49,834 nt of DNA from Candidatus Binatota bacterium (GTDB taxonomy: Bacteria > Desulfobacterota > Binatia > UBA1149 > CAITLU01): NCBI GenBank assembly GCA_024276575.1, contig JAJRWY010000242.1:1-49834 (forward strand), given 5' to 3'. This document shows positions 16,154-25,294 of this stretch, one piece after another (within the stretch, counting starts at the first letter, position 1; each line of letters starts with the position of its first letter). Position numbers and translations under genes: made by a program. The notes under the pieces were generated by a model. The model saw only the letters and a program-made list of their open reading frames with translations, did not search any database and was not told where the DNA came from.

Positions 16154-17581
16154 ATGCGCATTCTACTGCTGGCCATGCCCGATACTGCCTCGTCACTTGA
16201 CCAGGTAATGAAATTCCCCAACCTCGGCCTGTGTTCCATCGCCGCCCAAGTTCCGCAGCACGAAGTCCGCATTCTCGACCTGGTGTTGCGTCCGCAGGGC
16301 GTGCGAAGCCGTGTTCTTGCAGAAGCCGAAGCTTTCAAGCCCGATCTAATCGGCTACTCGGCAATGTCTTTCCAGTACCAGACGGCACGGCTTCTGGCGG
16401 CCGCGTTGAGAAAAGCCCAGCCCGGCGCGATGCATGTGCTGGGCGGATACCATGCCACTGTCATGGCCGAGCAAATTGCCGGGAACGACGGCGCCTGCTT
16501 CGATTTCATGATTCGCGGTGAAGGCGAACTGCCTTTTCGCCACCTAGTCGAGACGATCGAGTCCGGCACGGCTGACTTCGCCGCCGTGTCCGCGTTGTCG
16601 TGGCACGACGGGAGGCAGTGGCAACACAACCCTCAGGGCGAATTGCTCGGCCTCGATTCGCTGCCATTACCCCGGCGCGACGCGCGCGCTTACGGCGGCG
16701 CCTTCTATTTCGATCGTAGCTTCGACGTCATCGAGACCAGCCGCGGCTGTCCACTCCCCTGTAGTTTTTGCTCGATCCGCCGCATGTACGGCCGTAGTTT
16801 CCGCCGTCTGCCGGTGGCGCGCGTAATCGAAGACTTGAAGGCTCTGGACCGCAAGGGCGTACAAGGAGTCTTTTTTGTCGATGACAACATCACCATCGAC
16901 GTCCCGCGCTTCAAGGAGATCTGCGAGGAGATTCACGCCGCCGGGCTCTCGCACATGCGCTACATAGTACAGGCATCCGTTGCCGGAATCGCCAAGGATC
17001 CATCGCTGGCCCCAGCGATGGCGCGCGCGGGTTTCGACACCGTGTTCATGGGTGTAGAGAACGCCGAAGACAGCAACGTCGCCGCGCTCGACATCAAAGC
17101 CAAGCGCGGCGTGTCCGGGGATGAAACGCCGCGCGCGGTGCGCCTGCTTCAAGAGAACGGGATAAAGGCGGTCGGTGGATTTATCGTCGGTACACCCGGC
17201 GATGATCGCCGTTCGATCAAACGCACTTTCGACTACGCCCGTTCGCTGGGACTGGATTTCCCCATCGTGCAGTGTCTGACCCCTTACCCGAGCACGGAAA
17301 TGCGCGAGGAACTGCTCGAGCAAGGCCTAGTCAGCAATCCCGACGATCTGACTCGCTATAACGGCTACATGGCGAATGTGCGCACCCGGCATCTGAGCAG
17401 CAAGCAGCTTGCCCGTACCATGCTGTGGGAGAGTTTCAAGCTGTACTTCGATCCCCGGGTAGCTCTGAAGAGTCGTTTCTTGCGCGACTTTCCGCAGTTT
17501 CGCACGCGCATGCTACGCAACAACCTGGGCCTTTTCAGCGGCCTGCGCAACCGCCTGTACCACTCGACTCATTCCATGTAG
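16154..17581 (+). CDS. B12-binding-domain radical SAM protein
   Basis: The 475-residue product has an N-terminal Rossmann-type cobalamin-binding region (MRILLLAMPD to about 140, with GGYHAT at 97-102 and RGEGE at 121-125). A radical SAM core follows with Cys199, Cys203 and Cys206 in SRGCPLPCSFCSI. The layout is that of BchE/HpnJ/P-methylase class B enzymes. These use a 4Fe-4S cluster, SAM and often cobalamin to methylate or rearrange unactivated carbon or phosphorus. The usual DxHxxGxxxxxxx cobalamin motif is not obvious, so cobalamin may not be bound. It is divergent from the lipid-head-group cluster; a link (for example methylation of the head group) is possible but not shown. No strong ribosome site precedes the ATG. 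Confidence 0.85.
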   Translation: MRILLLAMPDTASSLDQVMKFPNLGLCSIAAQVPQHEVRILDLVLRPQGVRSRVLAEAEAFKPDLIGYSAMSFQYQTARLLAAALRKAQPGAMHVLGGYHATVMAEQIAGNDGACFDFMIRGEGELPFRHLVETIESGTADFAAVSALSWHDGRQWQHNPQGELLGLDSLPLPRRDARAYGGAFYFDRSFDVIETSRGCPLPCSFCSIRRMYGRSFRRLPVARVIEDLKALDRKGVQGVFFVDDNITIDVPRFKEICEEIHAAGLSHMRYIVQASVAGIAKDPSLAPAMARAGFDTVFMGVENAEDSNVAALDIKAKRGVSGDETPRAVRLLQENGIKAVGGFIVGTPGDDRRSIKRTFDYARSLGLDFPIVQCLTPYPSTEMREELLEQGLVSNPDDLTRYNGYMANVRTRHLSSKQLARTMLWESFKLYFDPRVALKSRFLRDFPQFRTRMLRNNLGLFSGLRNRLYHSTHSM

Positions 17582-17609
17582 GACGCCGTAACACCGCAAC
17601 GCGGCCCCC

Positions 17610-19088
17610 TCATCGAACAGCCGGCAAGACCAGGGGGCCGAGCAACAAGCACAGCAGTGTAACCACCACTACCGCGACTGCATTGAGCATCAATCCCTCG
17701 CGAAACAGGTCACGCGCGCTTACCCGGCCCGAGCCCATCACTATCGCGTTGGGCGGTGTGGCAACCGGCAGGACGAAGGCGCATGAGGCCGCAACGGTTG
17801 CCGCCGACATCAGCAAGTAAGGCGGAGCGTCCAACGCGGTTGCCAACGCCGCCATGACCGGCATCAACAAGGTGGCGGTCGCGGTGTTGGAGCTAAGATT
17901 GGTAATCAGCACCGAAAGCGAAACCACCGCGAGGATGAGCAAAGGGAAGGGAACTTCCCCGAGTCCTTGCAGGCCCGCCGCCAGCCACAGGTCGAGCCGG
18001 GAAGCATGCACACCGTCGGCAAGGGCGAAGCCACCGCCGAACAGCAACAGTATTCCCCAAGGCACACCGCTTTGAATTTCCTGCCAACCAAGCAGAGCCC
18101 GGCGGCTGCCGCGCCGCCGGGGAATCAAGACCGCCGCAACCGCCGCCGCTACTGCGGGCACCGCATCACTGACCATTTCAGGATTGGGAAGCAGGGCAGC
18201 CCAGCCCGGAAGCGACAACTGCCCGAAACCAATTCCCGAACGCGTCACCCAGGCTCCGGCTGTCAACCCGAACAAAACCGCTACACGTTTCTCGGCCGCC
18301 GCCATCGGCCCCAAAGCCTTACGCTCCGTCTCGATGAGATCCCCCACTTGTTGCTCACGCGGCAACGAGCGGGCAAGCAGCAGGCCGGCCAGCGGTAGCA
18401 GGGTAACGACCAACGGGACACCGAAGAGCATCCAGGTTCCGAAACTCAGGGGCTCCAGCCCGCTAACCAAATCTGTAGACATGCCCGCCAGCACCAGATT
18501 GGGGGGCGTTCCGACCAAAGTACCGATCCCCCCGATCGAAGAACCGAAAGCGAGAGCCAGAAGTATTCTCGTTCCGGCGCGATAATCATCCACTCGATCA
18601 ACCACCGCGAGCGCTACCGGCAACAGCATCAAGGCCGTAGCGGTATTGGAAAGCCACATCGACAAATCGGCACTAGCGACCAGAAAAGCCCAGACCAAGC
18701 GCTGTAGTGAACCGCCGATCAAAGCCAGCGTCCACAGCGCCACGCGCTTGTGCAGTCCGGACTTCTCGACCGCAAGTGCGAGTACGAAACCACCAAAGAA
18801 CAGAAAGATCATGTGCCCCGCATAGTTCGGTGCGACTTCGCGAACGCCGCGCACACCGAGAAGCGGAAACAGCAGCAGGGGCAGCAACGAAGTCACCGCG
18901 AGCGGCGCCGCTTCGCTCACCCACCACAGTGCCATCCATAGGGCGGCTGCAAGAACCGCTGCCGCCGGGGCCGGTATGCTTGCGGGATGCAGTGCCAAAA
19001 CTGCAAGCATCAGGGCCGGGCCGAGAAGGCGCCACAGCCACAGTCGCGAGCGCATCGCGGCATCGTCGTGCTGCTGCGGCCGGCCCAT
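17610..19088 (-). CDS. DASS/SLC13-family sodium/anion symporter
   Basis: A 492-residue membrane protein with about 11 helices and the two diagnostic Ser-Asn-Thr repeats: LSNTATALMLLP near residue 150 and LSSNTATATLLMP near 405. Each is paired with a Thr-Pro-Pro-Asn loop (GTPPNLVLA near 195, ATPPNAIVMG near 455). These motifs bind the sodium ions and carboxylate in VcINDY-type transporters. The substrate is probably a dicarboxylate, tricarboxylate or sulfate. An internal ATG 11 codons in (MRSRLWLWRLLG) is also a possible start. It is divergently arranged with the TetR gene and shares that short upstream region. Its own operon has no other member. Confidence 0.9.
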   Translation of the reverse strand: MGRPQQHDDAAMRSRLWLWRLLGPALMLAVLALHPASIPAPAAAVLAAALWMALWWVSEAAPLAVTSLLPLLLFPLLGVRGVREVAPNYAGHMIFLFFGGFVLALAVEKSGLHKRVALWTLALIGGSLQRLVWAFLVASADLSMWLSNTATALMLLPVALAVVDRVDDYRAGTRILLALAFGSSIGGIGTLVGTPPNLVLAGMSTDLVSGLEPLSFGTWMLFGVPLVVTLLPLAGLLLARSLPREQQVGDLIETERKALGPMAAAEKRVAVLFGLTAGAWVTRSGIGFGQLSLPGWAALLPNPEMVSDAVPAVAAAVAAVLIPRRRGSRRALLGWQEIQSGVPWGILLLFGGGFALADGVHASRLDLWLAAGLQGLGEVPFPLLILAVVSLSVLITNLSSNTATATLLMPVMAALATALDAPPYLLMSAATVAASCAFVLPVATPPNAIVMGSGRVSARDLFREGLMLNAVAVVVVTLLCLLLGPLVLPAVR

Positions 19089-19130
19089 GCCACAACTTTA
19101 CGCCGATGCGAAGAAAGAGCGACCCGGAGC

Positions 19131-19158
19131 TTGACTCATTCAAACATGCGTTTAAATA
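19131..19158 (+). promoter_or_regulatory. TetR-gene promoter with overlapping 20-bp dyad operator
   Basis: TTGACT at 19131-19136 resembles a -35 box; TAAATA at 19153-19158, 16 bases on, is a weak -10. Overlapping them is the inverted repeat ATTCAAAC-ATGC-GTTTAAAT (19138-19157), seven of eight positions matching between arms. A dyad lying across the promoter of a TetR gene is the usual autoregulatory arrangement. The TetR ATG is 35 bases downstream, with GAGG at 19180-19183. Confidence 0.5.
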
Positions 19159-19193
19159 TTCATACACTTGTTTTAACCGAGGCTCCCAGACAC

Positions 19194-19829
19194 ATGGACA
19201 CTCGCCAAGCTCTTCTCGACGCCGGCGGCCAGGAGTTCGCCCAACACGGCTTCCGTGATGCAACATTGCGGGAAATCTGCGCACAAGCCGGCGCCAACTT
19301 GGCCTCGGTGCGCTACCATTTCGGCGATAAAGCCGGTTTGTACAGCGCGGTCATCGATTACGCCTGCCATTGCGCGACAGATCGTTACTCGCTCGACGCG
19401 GCCCTCGATCCCTCATCGGAACCCGAACAACGCCTGCAAGCCTTCGTTCACTCCTTGATCTACCGGCTGCTCGACCCCGAAAGGCCCGCTTGGCATGCGG
19501 CCCTGATGGTCAGAGAATTCTCCGAACCGACCCACGCGCTTCCGGCCGTCATCAACGACATCATCCGCCCCCTTTTCGATACGCTCGAATCCATAGTCGC
19601 CACACTGCTGGGTGACGACGCCGATCAACAGCGCGTGGCTCTCAATGTGCGCAGTATCATCGGACAGTGCACATTCTATCGCCAGGGGCGTTTCGTAATG
19701 GCCCGCCTCTACGGCGAAGCTATAATCGGTGTCGAGCAAGTCGATGTGATCGCGGGCCACATAGTTGCCTTCTCGCTGGCGGCACTGCGTGCCCAAAGTT
19801 CGAGCAGCGGACAGGGACGGGCAAAGTGA
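19194..19829 (+). CDS. TetR-family regulator (CecR/YbiH-like) of the efflux operon
   Basis: I choose the ATG at 19194 (GAGG 10 bases upstream), giving 211 residues; in-frame starts at 19146 and 18987 lie inside or upstream of the putative promoter. Residues 3-50 are the DNA-binding HTH (RQALLDAGGQEFAQHGFRDA, then LASVRYHFGDKAGLY). The ligand domain resembles the CecR/DUF1956 group, often found in front of HlyD and ABC or MFS efflux genes. The stop codon overlaps the HlyD start as GTGA, so translation is coupled. It likely represses its own operon until a drug or toxic compound binds. The dyad at 19138-19157 is the expected operator. Confidence 0.9.
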   Translation: MDTRQALLDAGGQEFAQHGFRDATLREICAQAGANLASVRYHFGDKAGLYSAVIDYACHCATDRYSLDAALDPSSEPEQRLQAFVHSLIYRLLDPERPAWHAALMVREFSEPTHALPAVINDIIRPLFDTLESIVATLLGDDADQQRVALNVRSIIGQCTFYRQGRFVMARLYGEAIIGVEQVDVIAGHIVAFSLAALRAQSSSSGQGRAK

Positions 19830-20935
19830 AAGCCAGGCTGGCAGTGGGGCTCACTACACTTTGCTTGTTGGTTGCGGCAGCGGCGTACTACCTGGAGTCG
19901 CGCCACTACGAATCAACCGACGACGCTTTCATCGACGGTGCACTGGTGGAAATCGCCGCGCAAGTAGCGGGAACTACCCTGCGGGTAGCGGTAAAAGCCA
20001 ATCAGTGGGTGGAGTCCGGCACGTTGCTCGCGGAGATCGATCCGGCTCCCTACCGTGCACGAGTGGAGGCAGCCGAAGCCGATCTCGAACAGAATCGTGC
20101 GAAGCTGTCAGCCGCACAGAGTTCGCTCGATCTGGCGCGCATACGGACCGCGTCCGCCCTCGCGGAAGCACGAGCAAAAGAACAAGCTGCACAAGCCGAG
20201 CTAGACCGCGCCTTCGCCAATGAGCGCGCCGCGGCTACCGATGCGGGGCGCAGGCATGAAGACTGGCAACGATACCGCGAACTCGATCCAAGAGCCTTGT
20301 CCGAGCAGCAACGGGACCTTGCCGAAGCCAACGCACACGGTGCCGCGGCCGCCGCGAAAGCCGCGCACGAGGGAATCGCAGCCGCACGGGCACGTCTTGC
20401 CGCTGCCCGCGCCCGGGTCGAAAGCAGCGACACTGTAAAACAGCAGATCGCTTTGGCTCGAGCCGAGGTCGAGCAAGCGAAAGCCGCAATCGACAGCGCT
20501 GAAGCGCGGTTGGCTGCAGCATCCATCGATCTTTCCCATACCATCCTGCGTGCGCCGGTCTCGGGATACGTGGTGCGAGTGGACGCTGATCCAGGCGAGT
20601 ACTTGAGACCGGGGCGCCTACTGATGGCGATGGTGCCGCGTGATCTATGGATAACGGCAAACTTCAAGGAAACCCAGTTAGAAGACATGCATGCCGGCCA
20701 GGAAGTCGAAATCAAGGTCGACGCATTCCCTTCACGTCAACTGCACGGCCGTGTCGAAAGTATACAGAAAGGCACCGGTGCACACTTCAGCCTGTTTCCT
20801 CCTGAAAACGCCACCGGGAGTTTCGTCAAGATCGTACAGCGCGTGCCGGTCAGGATCGCCATCGACGACGTGGAAGACGAAGACTTGTTTCTCGCTCCCG
20901 GCATGTCCGTGGTGCCTTCGGTGCGGGTGCGGTGA
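19826..20935 (+). CDS. HlyD/EmrA-type membrane fusion protein
   Basis: Starts with GTG at 19826, overlapping the TetR stop; this removes 53 implausible residues of the longer open frame. It has 369 residues. An N-terminal anchor (LAVGLTTLCLLVAAAAYYLE) is followed by the biotinyl-lipoyl half motif YESTDDAFIDGALVEIAAQV typical of EmrA. Then come a long coiled-coil hairpin rich in Ala/Glu/Arg (about 85-215) and the second lipoyl half with LRAPVSGYVVRVDADPGEYL. The beta-barrel domain ends in a typical MFP tail. It would bridge the inner-membrane pump (next gene) and the outer-membrane channel. GTGA overlap with the downstream gene shows tight coupling. Confidence 0.93.
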   Translation: MKARLAVGLTTLCLLVAAAAYYLESRHYESTDDAFIDGALVEIAAQVAGTTLRVAVKANQWVESGTLLAEIDPAPYRARVEAAEADLEQNRAKLSAAQSSLDLARIRTASALAEARAKEQAAQAELDRAFANERAAATDAGRRHEDWQRYRELDPRALSEQQRDLAEANAHGAAAAAKAAHEGIAAARARLAAARARVESSDTVKQQIALARAEVEQAKAAIDSAEARLAAASIDLSHTILRAPVSGYVVRVDADPGEYLRPGRLLMAMVPRDLWITANFKETQLEDMHAGQEVEIKVDAFPSRQLHGRVESIQKGTGAHFSLFPPENATGSFVKIVQRVPVRIAIDDVEDEDLFLAPGMSVVPSVRVR

Positions 20936-22533
20936 ATTCGAACGCTGCAGACCCTCCTGCGGAAACCGAGCAAGAATGGCACGCACCGCACAATCCCTGG
21001 TTGATTGCACTCGTCGCTACTATCTCCACTTTCATGGAGGTACTCGACAGCACTATTGTCAATGTCTCCCTGCCGCACATAGCCGGCACTCTTGGCGCCA
21101 CTCCGATCGACAGCACTTGGGTGCTGACTTCCTATCTGATCGCCAACGCCATCGTCTTGCCGATGACCGCTTGGTTCTCGTCTTTGTTCGGGCGCAAACG
21201 GTTCTACATGGCCTGTGTAGTCATGTTTGCGGGTAGTTCTCTGCTATGCGGCATGGCCCCGAGTCTCGGAGCTTTGGTATGTGCGCGAGTCTTACAAGGC
21301 GTGGGAGGCGGCGGCTTACAACCCAGCACTCAAGCCATACTCGTCGACACTTTCCCCGAGAAACAACGGGGCATGGGGATGGCCTTATATGCAATGACGG
21401 TAGTGCTGGCACCGGTAATCGGACCCACCTTGGGCGGCTGGATCACCGACAACTTCAGTTGGCGCTGGATATTCTTGATCAATGTACCGGTGGGCTTACT
21501 GTCGCTGGCGCTTACCGCACGTTACATCTCCGACCCACCCTACCTGATACGGCGCCGGGGTGCCGACAAGTACCGCGCCGACTACATCGGCTTGGGATTG
21601 CTGGCCCTCGGCTTGGGGTGCCTGCAACTGGTGCTCGACACCGGGCAGCGCAACGACTGGTTCGAATCTGCAACTATCATAGCCGCGTCCGGCGTGGCCA
21701 TAGTGGCACTGCTAGGCGTGGTGGTCTGGGAACTGCGCCATCCCGATCCCATCGTCAATTTGCGAATGCTCAAGGACCGCAACCTCTCTACGGCACTGTC
21801 GATGATGGTCCTTTTCGGTTGCGTCCTTTATGGCACCACAGTGTTGCTTCCTTTGTTCATGCAAACGCTGATGGGCTACACGGCTGTGTGGAGCGGCTTG
21901 GCTATTTCCCCGGGTGGATTGGTATTGGTGATCATGATGCCGATAATCGGTGCGATGCTTGGCCGCGTCGATGCGAGGCCGCTGATCTGCCTGGGTGCGG
22001 TAATAATAAGCTTGGCCGTTTTCTCGATGGGCGGATTCTATATCGGCATCGACTTTACGACCATTGTCGTGACCCGCATGTGGCAAACCTTCGGGATGTC
22101 CTTCATCTTCGTACCGTTGATCACCATTGCCTACATAAACGTCCCCAAGGAAATGCGCGGCAACGCCTCCGGGCTGATAAGCCTGGCCCGCAACATAGGC
22201 GGTAGCTTCGGCATCGCGACGGTCTCGACTTTGGTCGCACGCTCAAGCCAAGCCCACTACAGCGTTTTGAGCGAAAACCTCGGGCCGCTCGATCCCCGTT
22301 ACCGCCATGCCTTCGACGCTTTGAGCCAGCGTCTCTCCGCTACCACCGCGGGCGCCGCCGACGCCGCGCTGCACAGCCGGGCGGCTATAGAAGCATCGCT
22401 CACGCAACAATCCGCAGTGCTGGCATTCTCCGATGCCTTTCACACTATCGCCTTACTCATAATACCGATCTTGGTACTGGTGTGGTTCACTCAAAAGATA
22501 AATGCTTCGCACGTGGAGATCGGCGCCGCATGA
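20932..22533 (+). CDS. EmrB/QacA-family MFS multidrug transporter (DHA2, 14 TM)
   Basis: The GTG start at 20932 overlaps the preceding stop. The 533-residue product has about 14 hydrophobic helices. Motifs of the DHA2 drug:proton antiporters are visible: FMEVLDSTIVNVSLPHIAG in helix 1, FGRKRFYM in the first cytoplasmic loop, and the antiporter motif APVIGPTLGGWITD in helix 5. It is the inner-membrane pump of the tripartite EmrAB-type system formed with the flanking HlyD and NodT genes. The stop codon is embedded in the next gene's start (ATGA at 22530-22533). Substrate unknown; the CecR-like regulator hints at antibiotics or hydrophobic toxicants. Confidence 0.94.
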   Translation: MNSNAADPPAETEQEWHAPHNPWLIALVATISTFMEVLDSTIVNVSLPHIAGTLGATPIDSTWVLTSYLIANAIVLPMTAWFSSLFGRKRFYMACVVMFAGSSLLCGMAPSLGALVCARVLQGVGGGGLQPSTQAILVDTFPEKQRGMGMALYAMTVVLAPVIGPTLGGWITDNFSWRWIFLINVPVGLLSLALTARYISDPPYLIRRRGADKYRADYIGLGLLALGLGCLQLVLDTGQRNDWFESATIIAASGVAIVALLGVVVWELRHPDPIVNLRMLKDRNLSTALSMMVLFGCVLYGTTVLLPLFMQTLMGYTAVWSGLAISPGGLVLVIMMPIIGAMLGRVDARPLICLGAVIISLAVFSMGGFYIGIDFTTIVVTRMWQTFGMSFIFVPLITIAYINVPKEMRGNASGLISLARNIGGSFGIATVSTLVARSSQAHYSVLSENLGPLDPRYRHAFDALSQRLSATTAGAADAALHSRAAIEASLTQQSAVLAFSDAFHTIALLIIPILVLVWFTQKINASHVEIGAA

Positions 22534-24086
22534 AGATGCCGCTGAACACCCCTGCGAATTTACGGAGGATTACCTCAGGTTCCGGTATCCCAGCCGCCTT
22601 CGCTAGAGCGGTGATGGCCGCACGCGGCGCGGCCTTTTCCGGTATGTGCATGGCGCTCCTATGCGCATGCAGCGTCGGGCCCGATTACAAAAGACCGCAA
22701 CCGGAAGTTCCCTCGTCTTGGTCGCAGACCGGCCGGCAAGCGACCGCGCAAGTAAAGCAAGAAGCAATGGCTGTCAAGGAAGAGTGGTGGCGGATTTTTG
22801 ATGACGATGATCTGTCCTCACTAGTTGCTACGGCACTATCGGCCAATCAAGACCTGCATGCCGCACGGGCGCGAGTCAGACAAGCCCGCGCGGCCGCCAC
22901 AGTCGTAGGTGCCACAGTGCTACCTGCAGCCAACGCCTCTGCTTCTGCCGCCCGCCTTCGTGCAAGCGAACACGGGACGCTTGCCGGGTTGGAAGACATT
23001 CCCTCCGGCATCGGGCTTGGTGACATTCCTTTGCCGGGAGAAGAGATCGACTTGTTTCAGGCCGGCTTCGACGCGTCGTGGGAGATCGACGTATTCGGCG
23101 GGCGCAAGCGTGAGATCGAAAGCGCCAAAGCACAAATACAAGCGGCCTCCTACAGGGCGGCCGGTGCAGCGACATCTCTGTGTGCCGAAGTCGCCCGTAA
23201 CTATTTCGAACTACGCGCGTTGCAGGCACGCATTATTTCGCTCGAGCACAGCATCTCCGCGCAAGCTGAGATCCTGGAACTCACCCGGCAAAGACAGCAA
23301 GCCGGAACACTCAGCGCCTTGGAGGTAGCGCAGGCATCGAGCCTGCTGGAACGCACCCGTGCTGAGTTGCCGCTGTTGCAGGAGCAGGCCGGCGCTCGCA
23401 TAAACCGCCTAGCGGTTCTCAGTGGCCGTTTTCCGAACGAGTTGGCTGCAGAACTCTCGGATTACCACCAACTTCCTGCGCCCCCCGCGCTGATTGCCAT
23501 GGGCTTGCCTTCTCAACTGCTCGAGCGGCGCCCCGACGTTCAAGCCGCTGAGCGTGAACTCGCGGCGGCGACCGCGCTGATAGGCGCAGCCACGGCTGAG
23601 TTGTTTCCTCGCTTTTCTCTGAGCGCCGCGCTCGGATTGCAGAGCCAGCGGCTGCCAGACCTCGCTCGTACGGGTAGCCGCGCCTGGTCGTTCGCACCCG
23701 CCGCGATGTGGCCACTGTTCGATGCCGGACGCGCCCGCGCGCATATAGGAGAAGCCAGCGCCCGCAACGAGCAGGCGCTGATGTCTTTCGAGAAATCCGT
23801 GTTGCAGGCTTTCGCCGACGTCGAGAATGCCGCTACTGCTCATCGCAAGGCGATGGAACGTGCCGCCGCACTGGCAAACTCGGTTCAAGCCGAACGCGAG
23901 ACGGCCCAACTCACCGAGCAGCGCCAACACGCCGGACTCACGGACTTCGTCAACGTACTCCGCACACGGCAAAGCCTGTACGCCGCCGAAGACCGGCTGG
24001 CCGCCGCACGCGGACAAAGCCTGGTGTCAGCAGTCGCACTTTATAAAGCTCTAGGCGGGGGATGGAAGACACCGTCGAGCCAGTGA
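22530..24086 (+). CDS. NodT-family outer-membrane efflux lipoprotein
   Basis: Start at ATG 22530, overlapping the MFS stop, rather than 16 codons upstream. The product has 518 residues. A long N-terminal region ends in the lipobox LLCAC, followed by SVGPDYKRP, the signature of NodT/OprM-type lipoproteins. Two OEP repeats follow (about 85-280 and 295-510) with the coiled-coil patterns typical of TolC-like trimers, including LLERRPDVQAAERELAAATA. It forms the outer-membrane exit duct for the EmrAB-like pump encoded just upstream. The final ~20 residues end shortly after LVALYKALGGGW, the normal family C-terminus. Confidence 0.94.
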   Translation: MKMPLNTPANLRRITSGSGIPAAFARAVMAARGAAFSGMCMALLCACSVGPDYKRPQPEVPSSWSQTGRQATAQVKQEAMAVKEEWWRIFDDDDLSSLVATALSANQDLHAARARVRQARAAATVVGATVLPAANASASAARLRASEHGTLAGLEDIPSGIGLGDIPLPGEEIDLFQAGFDASWEIDVFGGRKREIESAKAQIQAASYRAAGAATSLCAEVARNYFELRALQARIISLEHSISAQAEILELTRQRQQAGTLSALEVAQASSLLERTRAELPLLQEQAGARINRLAVLSGRFPNELAAELSDYHQLPAPPALIAMGLPSQLLERRPDVQAAERELAAATALIGAATAELFPRFSLSAALGLQSQRLPDLARTGSRAWSFAPAAMWPLFDAGRARAHIGEASARNEQALMSFEKSVLQAFADVENAATAHRKAMERAAALANSVQAERETAQLTEQRQHAGLTDFVNVLRTRQSLYAAEDRLAAARGQSLVSAVALYKALGGGWKTPSSQ

Positions 24087-24175
24087 CTCGGGAAATCGAC
24101 CGGCGAAACCGTGAAACCCGGCCGTAGTTACCGGGAACTTCTTTCGCAGCAAGTGCGACAAGAATCCTCAACTTG

Positions 24176-24673
24176 CTAGCCTGCCCTCCCGCAGCATTTC
24201 TTATACTTCTTCCCGCTGCCGCAAGAGCAGGGATCGTTGCGGCCGACTTTGGGCGCCTCGCGCCGTACCTGCTCCTGAGGCGGACTGCGGGAGTCACGAA
24301 AACGCCACTCTCCGTCTACCCGGGTAAACAGGCTCAGCTCATGATGGGACTGCAACATTCCTTTCGCATCACGGTAACGCGCAACAAACTCTACCGCACC
24401 CTCGTCGTCACCGTCCCCGCCGTCTTCTGTGGCACGGATCTCCAGGCCCAGCCACTGAGATCCCTCGGCCCAGCGCCGTGCGGATTCCTCGTCGTGGTCC
24501 TCGCGCGCCTCGGGATGAAGTGTCGAAGCAATAAAAGCCATGTCGGCGCGGGTATAGGCCGTATAGCGGGCCCGCATGGTTTGCTCGGCCGTTGACGGCT
24601 TGCGTTGGCCGCTCAAATAGGGCTCGCAACATTTGTTGAAATCCAGGCCGGAGCCACAGGGGCATTCGCTCAT
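24176..24673 (-). CDS. YchJ-family protein with two SEC-C zinc motifs
   Basis: 165 residues. An N-terminal zinc motif ([13 protein letters not shown], residues 4-16) is followed by the conserved YchJ central domain: [26 protein letters not shown], and a C-terminal [16 protein letters not shown] second SEC-C motif is at 149-161 ([13 protein letters not shown]). SEC-C binds zinc and in SecA contacts ribosomes or SecB. YchJ itself remains of poorly defined function; the central domain is NTF2-like. Full length compared with E. coli YchJ. It is convergent with the NodT gene and is transcribed alone. Confidence 0.93.
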   Translation of the reverse strand: MSECPCGSGLDFNKCCEPYLSGQRKPSTAEQTMRARYTAYTRADMAFIASTLHPEAREDHDEESARRWAEGSQWLGLEIRATEDGGDGDDEGAVEFVARYRDAKGMLQSHHELSLFTRVDGEWRFRDSRSPPQEQVRREAPKVGRNDPCSCGSGKKYKKCCGRAG

Positions 24674-24836
24674 ATCGATCTCCTTCGAAGGGGGCAGGCC
24701 GCAGCCTATACCGGCGCAAGCCTTAGTTCATCCTTCACGGCATGCGACCACCGGGTAACTCCTGAGACGGCAATTTCTGAGACGGTAACTCGTAAGACAG
24801 TTGCCCCATCAAGACTTTCGGGACAGTGTAAATGGT

Positions 24837-25283
24837 ATGAGCCCACTAGAATCGTTCATCGCCTATGCAAACGCTTTCGAAGAAACCTTCATCGACGACG
24901 ACTGGTCGCGACTGGAGAGATACTTTGCCGAAGACGCCATCTACGAGGTCGTCGGCGGCGCGATGGCCTGCCGCATACAGGGACGCCCGGCGATCTTCGC
25001 CGGCTTGAAGAAGTCGCTCGACGGCTTCGACCGGCGCGTCGACGGGCGCGTCGTGCAGGTCACCTCTGAACCCAAGGTCGCGGAGGATTCCGTATCGCTG
25101 CAATGGAGCGTGACCTATTCAAAGGAAGGCGCGCCGGATTACGTGCTCGAGGGAAGCTCGCGCGCACGCTATGTTGACGGCCTTATCGTCGAATTGGTAG
25201 ACAGCTACGGGCCCGAGGCGGACGAGACTGCACGCGGCTGGATGTCCAAGTACGCGCCGGAACTCGACCCCAGCTACGTATAA
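24837..25283 (+). CDS. SnoaL/NTF2-like small protein
   Basis: I choose the ATG at 24837; the longer frame would need a TTG at 24801. The 148-residue product has the SnoaL-type cone fold pattern: a helix with YANAFEETFIDDDWSRLERY, then FAEDAIYEVVGGAMAC, GRPAIFAGLKKSL and a run of beta strands ending in IVELVDSYGP. Such proteins act as small cyclases or isomerases, or simply bind ligands; nothing here tells which. It stands alone, divergent from YchJ, just left of a palindromic repeat element. The leader contains a short imperfect repeat (GAGACGGCAATT / GAGACGGTAACT). Confidence 0.8.
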   Translation: MSPLESFIAYANAFEETFIDDDWSRLERYFAEDAIYEVVGGAMACRIQGRPAIFAGLKKSLDGFDRRVDGRVVQVTSEPKVAEDSVSLQWSVTYSKEGAPDYVLEGSSRARYVDGLIVELVDSYGPEADETARGWMSKYAPELDPSYV

Positions 25284-25294
25284 AACCAAACCGG

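Noticed and set aside
18987-19193. N-terminal extension of the TetR protein
   Set aside because: The extra residues are basic low-complexity and overlap the divergent transporter gene and the likely promoter/operator; the HTH begins right after the ATG at 19194.
20050-20715. 221-codon minus-strand frame opposite HlyD
   Set aside because: Ala/Arg/Ser-rich complement of the HlyD coiled coil, no recognisable domain.
21246-22205. 319-codon plus-strand open frame in another frame of the MFS gene
   Set aside because: Overlaps the clear EmrB-type transporter; composition (His/Arg/Gly rich) is that of an out-of-frame shadow.
24745-24830. Short repeats GAGACGGCAATT/GAGACGGTAACT
   Set aside because: Only two imperfect units of 12 bases before a small gene; no dyad or function could be assigned.
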